18,902 bases of DNA from an uncultured Collinsella sp. (GTDB lineage Bacteria > Actinomycetota > Coriobacteriia > Coriobacteriales > Coriobacteriaceae), in assembly GCA_900765115.1 (NCBI GenBank), contig CAAFQK010000087.1:1-18902 (forward strand), given 5' to 3'. How positions within the stretch are numbered: the stretch's first letter is position 1; every line of letters starts with the position of its first letter. The position numbers and the translations under genes were made by a program. Shown one piece after another: positions 15,178 to 18,902 of the stretch. The notes beneath the pieces were generated by a model, which saw nothing but the letters and a program-made list of their open reading frames with translations, was not told the origin of the DNA and did no database searches.

Positions 15178-15191
15178 GGGAGGTACGTCTC

Positions 15192-16127
15192 ATGCAGGAA
15201 ACTGATTCTCAGTCTCAGGAGCAGGCTACCGCCACCAAGGCCGCATCTGCTCCCGCCAAGTCCCGCACGCTGTGGGGCGACGCTTTTAAGCGTCTTCGCA
15301 AGAACAAGCTCGCCGTTATCGGTGTCTGCTGGATCATCATCGTCGTTTTGGTTGCCCTGACCGCAGATCTGTGGGCTAAGCCCTGGCTCGGTTCGCCGAC
15401 GGCTTCCGACTCGACCACCATGGCCGAGACGTCGCTGTTGGCTCCGTGTGCAGAGCACCCGTTTGGCACCGACGCCCTTGGTCGCGACATTCTCGTCCGC
15501 GTTATCTACGGTGCGCGCGTTTCGCTGTCTGTCGGAATTATGGCCACCGCGATTTCCACGCTGATCGGTCTGGTCATGGGTGCTCTGGCCGGTTTCTACG
15601 GCGGCATCTGGGATACGATCATCATGCGCTGTGCGGACATCTTCCTGGCGTTCCCGTACGTGCTGTTCGTTGTCGCCATGATCGCCGTTATCGGCCGCGG
15701 TCTTCAGAACGTCTTTATCGCCATCGGTATTCTCGGCTGGCCTTCGATTGCGCGCGTCTTCCGCTCTGCGATCTTGACCGTCAAGGAAAACGACTATGTT
15801 GATGCTGCGCGCGCGATGGGTGCATCTGATGCTCGTATCGTCGTGCGTCACATCTTCCCGAACTCCGTCGCCTCCATCGTGGTCTACGCGACCATGAACA
15901 TTGGTGGCGCCATCCTGACCGAGTCTGCTCTGTCCTTCCTCGGCATGGGCGTTATTCCGCCTACGCCTTCGTGGGGCTCCATGATTCAGGACGGTCAGCA
16001 GTATCTGCTGACTGCTCCCTGGATGATGATCATGCCCGGTCTGGCAATTCTCTCGACGGTGCTCGCCTTCACCCTGCTGGGTGACGGTCTGCGCGACGCC
16101 CTCGACGTCAAGATGAAGGACGCATAA
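15192..16127 (+). CDS. oppC: Peptide ABC transporter permease OppC
   Basis: A 311-residue OppC/DppC-type permease, partner of OppB. A polar Ala/Gln-rich N-terminus of about 30 residues precedes the first helix (residues about 38-57), and HPFGTDALGRDI is the conserved OppC segment before the permease core. The EAA loop reads ARAMGASDARIVVRHIFPN. The block ALSFLGMGVIPPTPSWG near the C-terminus is diagnostic. gggagg sits at 15179-15184, 7 nt before ATG 15192. The stop is 2 nt from the oppD start. Confidence 0.96.
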   Translation: MQETDSQSQEQATATKAASAPAKSRTLWGDAFKRLRKNKLAVIGVCWIIIVVLVALTADLWAKPWLGSPTASDSTTMAETSLLAPCAEHPFGTDALGRDILVRVIYGARVSLSVGIMATAISTLIGLVMGALAGFYGGIWDTIIMRCADIFLAFPYVLFVVAMIAVIGRGLQNVFIAIGILGWPSIARVFRSAILTVKENDYVDAARAMGASDARIVVRHIFPNSVASIVVYATMNIGGAILTESALSFLGMGVIPPTPSWGSMIQDGQQYLLTAPWMMIMPGLAILSTVLAFTLLGDGLRDALDVKMKDA

Positions 16128-16129
16128 GG

Positions 16130-17221
16130 ATGAAGAAGAACAAGAACTATGTGGACCTGAAGGACCAGCCTGTTCCCGAGGGCCAGCATCTGCTCGAGGT
16201 CGATGACCTTAAGATGTATTTCCATACCGAGGACGGCGTCGTTCGCGCTGTCGACGGTGTGTCCTACACGCTCGATCGCGGCGAGACCTTGGGCGTCGTC
16301 GGTGAGTCCGGCTCCGGTAAGTCCGTGACCGCCATGACCATCATGGGTCTTATCTCGATGCCTCCGGGAAAGATCGAGGGCGGTGACGTTCGCTATCGCG
16401 GTCGTTCTATCCTCGAAATGACTGAGGAAGAGATGCAGCACATTCGCGGTAACGATATCGCGATGATCTTCCAGGATCCTATGACCTCCTTGAACCCGGT
16501 CTATAAGATCGGCAAGCAGGTGGGCGAGGGCCTTCGTCTGCACCGTGGCTACTCCAAGCAGGAGGCGCTCAAGCGTGCCACCGAGCTTTTGGACCTCGTG
16601 GGTATCCCCGAGCCCGAGAAGCGCGTCAATGAGTATCCGCACCAGTTCTCGGGCGGTATGCGTCAGCGTGTCATGATCGCTATGGCTCTTGCCTGCGATC
16701 CCGATATCCTGATTGCCGACGAGCCCACGACGGCTCTGGACGTTACCATTCAGGCTCAGATTATCGAGCTCATGCAGGAGATGCAGGAGAAGAACGGCAA
16801 CGCCATTATCATGATTACCCATGACCTGGGCGTCGTTGCCGATATGGCCGATAAGATCATGGTTATGTACGCAGGCCGTCCCGTCGAGTTCGGTACTGCT
16901 GAGGAAATCTTCTACGAGAGCCGCCACCCCTACACCTGGGGCCTTATCCGCTCCATTCCGGAGCAGGCCATCGAAGAGAAGAAGCCGCTTACGCCGATTC
17001 ACGGCAACCCGCCTTCGCTCATGAACCTGCCTGAGGGCTGCGTCTTCTCGCCTCGTTGTCCCTATGCGACGGACAAGTGCCGCAAGCAGCGCCCCGAGCG
17101 CGTTGTCACCGAGTCTGGTCATTACTCTGCGTGCCACTACTCCGGTGACCCCGAGTTCCTCAAGAACGCTCCTGAGACGTCCCGTACGCGCAAGGATTCC
17201 AAGAAGGGAGGCGAGGCGTAA
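16130..17221 (+). CDS. oppD: Peptide ABC transporter ATPase OppD
   Basis: A 363-residue ABC ATPase energising the importer. Walker A is GESGSGKS (58-65), the signature is FSGGMRQRV with Ser174, Walker B is ILIADEP with Asp197 and Glu198, and the switch is His231. After the ATPase domain comes the oligopeptide-transporter C-terminal extension with spaced cysteines (CVFSPRC, KC, ACHY), a pattern that binds a 4Fe-4S cluster in some DppD proteins. ATG 16130 lies 2 nt after oppC. It overlaps oppF by one base (TAATG), so the pair is translationally coupled, as expected for a heterodimer. Confidence 0.96.
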   Translation: MKKNKNYVDLKDQPVPEGQHLLEVDDLKMYFHTEDGVVRAVDGVSYTLDRGETLGVVGESGSGKSVTAMTIMGLISMPPGKIEGGDVRYRGRSILEMTEEEMQHIRGNDIAMIFQDPMTSLNPVYKIGKQVGEGLRLHRGYSKQEALKRATELLDLVGIPEPEKRVNEYPHQFSGGMRQRVMIAMALACDPDILIADEPTTALDVTIQAQIIELMQEMQEKNGNAIIMITHDLGVVADMADKIMVMYAGRPVEFGTAEEIFYESRHPYTWGLIRSIPEQAIEEKKPLTPIHGNPPSLMNLPEGCVFSPRCPYATDKCRKQRPERVVTESGHYSACHYSGDPEFLKNAPETSRTRKDSKKGGEA

Positions 17222-18249
17222 TGGCAGATACCAACGAGCGCACTCCGCTGCTGAAGGTCGAGCACCTCTCTAAGGAGTTTCCCGCTGAGTCCGGCATGTT
17301 CGCCAAGCGCTTCTCCAAGCGTGTCGTCTCTGCTGTGAATGACATTTCGTTCGAGATTTATCCGGGTGAGACCTTTGGCCTGGTCGGCGAGTCTGGTTGC
17401 GGTAAGTCCACCACGGGCCGTACCATCATGCGCCTGACCAAGCCGACGGCAGGCAAAGTGTTCTTCCAGGGTAAAGATGTTGCCGAGATGAGCAAGCATG
17501 AGATCAAGGACATGCGTCGCGAGATGCAGTTTATCTTCCAGGATCCCTATGCTTCGCTGAATCCCCGCATGACCATCGGCGAGATCGTCTCCGAGCCCAT
17601 GACCATTCACGGCGTGGGCACCAAGGAGGAGCGCATTGAGCGCGTCCGCGAGCTTCTCGACGTTGTCGGACTGAACCCCGAGCACATTAACCGCTATCCT
17701 CATGAGTTCTCCGGCGGTCAGCGTCAGCGTGTCGGCATTGCCCGTGCATTTGCGCTGAAGCCTAAGCTGATTATCTGCGACGAGCCGGTTTCCGCTCTGG
17801 ATGTGTCCATTCAGGCCCAGGTTCTGAACCTGCTCAAGGAACTCCAGGACAAGTTCGGTACCGCATATCTGTTTATTGCTCACGACCTGTCCGTCGTGCA
17901 GCACATCTCCGATCGCGTTGCCGTTATGTATCTGGGTAAGATGGTTGAGGTTTCGGACTGGAAGACGCTCTATAGCGAGCCTCACCATCCGTACACGCAG
18001 TCGCTGCTGTCTGCCGTGCCGGTTCCCGATCCTGATATCCAGAAGACCCGCAAGCGCATCATCCTCGCTGGCGACCCGCCGTCGCCGCTGGATCCGCCGA
18101 CCGGCTGCCGTTTCCACACGCGCTGCCCGATCGCGCAGGGCATCTGCTCTGAGAAGCTTCCCGAGTTTAAGGAAGTCGCACCGGGCCACTGCTGCGCCTG
18201 CCACTTCGCGGAGCCGTTCCCGATCAAGGAATCGCACATCGACCTGTAG
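17221..18249 (+). CDS. oppF: Peptide ABC transporter ATPase OppF
   Basis: A 342-residue ABC ATPase, partner of OppD. Walker A is GESGCGKS (56-63), the signature FSGGQRQRVGIA includes Ser164, Walker B is IICDEP with Asp187 and Glu188, and the switch is His221. FIFQDPYASLNPRMT is the Q-loop region typical of OppF/DppF. The C-terminal extension again holds regularly spaced cysteines (GCRFHTRC, GIC, HCCACHF). It is the last gene of the operon. The large nested hairpin at 18266 begins 16 nt after its stop and contains the operon's probable terminator. Confidence 0.96.
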   Translation: MADTNERTPLLKVEHLSKEFPAESGMFAKRFSKRVVSAVNDISFEIYPGETFGLVGESGCGKSTTGRTIMRLTKPTAGKVFFQGKDVAEMSKHEIKDMRREMQFIFQDPYASLNPRMTIGEIVSEPMTIHGVGTKEERIERVRELLDVVGLNPEHINRYPHEFSGGQRQRVGIARAFALKPKLIICDEPVSALDVSIQAQVLNLLKELQDKFGTAYLFIAHDLSVVQHISDRVAVMYLGKMVEVSDWKTLYSEPHHPYTQSLLSAVPVPDPDIQKTRKRIILAGDPPSPLDPPTGCRFHTRCPIAQGICSEKLPEFKEVAPGHCCACHFAEPFPIKESHIDL

Positions 18250-18265
18250 TCGGTTGTTATCGTCC

Positions 18266-18397
18266 GGGCCCGCGCTGGACTTAGTTTTCAGAACGTCCTC
18301 GACCATGGAAACCCCCTTATCCTGCTCCTTCGGAGCCGCGGATAAGGGGGTTTTCTGGTCTGCGGAATGTTCTGAAAACTAAGTCCAGCACGGGCCC
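18266..18397 (+). repeat. Nested inverted-repeat element 1 (orientation +)
   Basis: There are three tiers of symmetry. Outer arms 18266-18294 and 18369-18397 match over 29 bp with one mismatch (at 18273). Inner arms 18309-18322 and 18340-18353 are perfect over 14 bp. The 17-nt centre holds a 5-bp stem GCTCC/GGAGC with a TTC loop. The tiers are separated by 14 and 15 mostly unpaired bases containing GTCCTCGACCAT (18295-18306) and CTGCGGAATG (18360-18369). The same motifs recur in the same places in element 2. No gene lies inside. A transcript would fold into one hairpin of more than 120 nt. Function is not recognised. Confidence 0.85.
18309..18354 (+). terminator. Probable opp operon terminator inside element 1
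   Basis: The inner stem of element 1 (14 bp, AAACCCCC...GGGGGTTTT) has the A and T tracts of an intrinsic terminator. It lies 60 nt after the oppF stop and is the first terminator-like structure after the operon. Confidence 0.75.
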
Positions 18398-18461
18398 TGT
18401 GTTACCACTGCAGAGGGGTGCGATTCCTTGATCGCTCACTTAATCTAATGGGAAAGATAGC

Positions 18462-18487
18462 GAGGCCGGAGCTTTAGCTCCGACCTC
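18462..18487. repeat. Hairpin with TTTA loop
   Basis: Arms 18462-18472 and 18477-18487 form an 11-bp stem with one mismatch around TTTA. It has no T tract and lies between the two nested elements. No function is recognised. Confidence 0.55.
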
Positions 18488-18497
18488 CCCATATAAG

Positions 18498-18516
18498 GGC
18501 TCGGCAAAGCCGAGCC
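18498..18516. repeat. Hairpin with AAA loop
   Basis: GGCTCGGC and GCCGAGCC pair perfectly over 8 bp around AAA. It is 10 nt after the previous hairpin, has no T tract, and no function is recognised. Confidence 0.55.
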
Positions 18517-18577
18517 ACCAAATTTGCATCAGCCCCCAGAACATGTTTGAGAACTGTGCCTGAAGCATGTGTCCCTA

Positions 18578-18702
18578 GGGCAGGAATGAGGTTGCTTTCC
18601 AACGCATTCCGCAGGGGGCGGCATTATTTTGTAGCGCGAAGCGCAGATCAAAATAATGCCGCATGCCCGAGGACGCGTTGGAAAGCAACCTCATTCCTGC
18701 CC
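18578..18702 (-). repeat. Nested inverted-repeat element 2 (orientation -)
   Basis: This has the same three-tier plan as element 1. Outer arms 18578-18605 and 18675-18702 are perfect over 28 bp. Inner arms 18618-18631 and 18649-18662 are perfect over 14 bp. The 17-nt centre has GCGC/GCGC around GAA. Read on the minus strand, the gaps carry GTCCTCGGGCAT (18663-18674) and CTGCGGAATG (18605-18614), in the places where element 1 has them on the plus strand. Most of the stem sequence differs from element 1. The perfect arms suggest recent formation or selection for structure. There is no credible gene inside. The stretch after it (18703-18800) shows nothing I can identify. Confidence 0.88.
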
Positions 18703-18800
18703 GAACAGGTCAGTCTATCTGCGCATTTACAAATTCGGGTTGATTTCCGATCTCAGCCGAACACATTGAGCTGACGGCACGCTCCCGCAGTTAGTCGAAC

Positions 18801-18840
18801 GCCCCCGAGGTCCCATCCGGGACCCGGGGGCGGCATTTTC
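18801..18840 (+). terminator. Terminator-like hairpin without an assigned gene
   Basis: GCCCCCG-A-GGTCCC (18801-18814) pairs with GGGACC-CGGGGGC (18819-18831) over 13 bp with one bulged A and an ATCC loop, then ggcatttt. No gene ends just upstream, so it may end a transcript reading through from opp or an unannotated RNA. Confidence 0.55.
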
Positions 18841-18879
18841 CCAGTTGAAGGAACGGGGGGGATGTGTTTTGATGGGTCC

Positions 18880-18902
18880 AGATCGGAAGAGCGGCGGGTA
18901 GG
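18880..18902. other. Illumina adapter remnant at contig end
   Basis: AGATCGGAAGAGC (18880-18892) is the common Illumina adapter start. The next ten bases match its continuation GTCGTGTAGG except for T-to-G changes at 18894 and 18897, giving 21 of 23 identical. T-to-G errors at read ends are typical of two-colour sequencing. These bases are not genomic. Confidence 0.95.

Noticed and set aside
18266..18702. The two nested elements as ends of one insertion sequence
   Set aside because: The outer arms of the two elements do not match each other, the interval is only 180 bp, and no transposase frame is present.
18547..18774. 75-codon open frame across nested element 2
   Set aside because: Its sequence is dictated by the palindrome arms, it has no ribosome binding site and no recognisable protein features.
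18250..18879. CRISPR array or tRNA gene in the gene-free region
   Set aside because: There are no regularly spaced direct repeats and no cloverleaf or T-loop pattern; the repeats are inverted and nested.

Overview
The window looks like a gut Coriobacteriia (Actinomycetota) chromosome, most likely Collinsella or a close relative. The pointers are GC-rich codons, A/G-rich leaders of the type gaaagg or aaggag, a RapZ P-loop with Arg in place of Lys (as in actinobacterial RapZ), and the rapZ-whiA-gap-pgk-tpiA-secG neighbourhood known from Actinobacteria. The genus is inferred from general familiarity, not from a search. All genes are on the + strand. The last 23 bases match an Illumina adapter with two T-to-G errors, and the first ~30 bases look like a degraded copy of the same adapter plus homopolymer noise. 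The window is therefore probably one whole assembled contig, with artefacts at both ends.

Region 1 (63-4766) is a sialic acid (nan) catabolic cluster. It holds two tandem AXE1-type esterase genes (the second without its nucleophile serine), an N-acetylneuraminate lyase-like aldolase (nanA), a ROK kinase (nanK) and ManNAc-6-P epimerase (nanE). Together they would remove O-acetyl groups, cleave Neu5Ac to ManNAc and pyruvate, phosphorylate ManNAc and epimerise it to GlcNAc-6-P. Intrinsic terminators lie after nanA and after nanK, the latter directly in front of the nanE ribosome binding site.

Region 2 (4868-12012) is a housekeeping block: rapZ and whiA (the usual yvcK between them is absent), then gap, pgk, tpiA and gpmI, which are consecutive steps of lower glycolysis apart from enolase, then secG. 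Terminators follow gap, gpmI and secG. A 14-bp perfect palindrome sits in the gap upstream region.

Region 3 (12307-18249) is a complete peptide ABC importer operon: oppA (lipoprotein with a Tat-like signal), oppB, oppC, oppD and oppF. Two hairpins in the oppA-oppB gap probably reduce expression of the distal genes.

Region 4 (18250-18879) has no credible gene but is full of structure. Two ~130-bp three-tier nested inverted repeats (18266-18397 and 18578-18702) lie in opposite orientation. Their stems are mostly different in sequence, but arm lengths match and the same short motifs occupy the unpaired positions between tiers. This looks like a family of structurally conserved repeats, and it is the most interesting feature of the window. 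Two small hairpins lie between them and a terminator-like hairpin follows.
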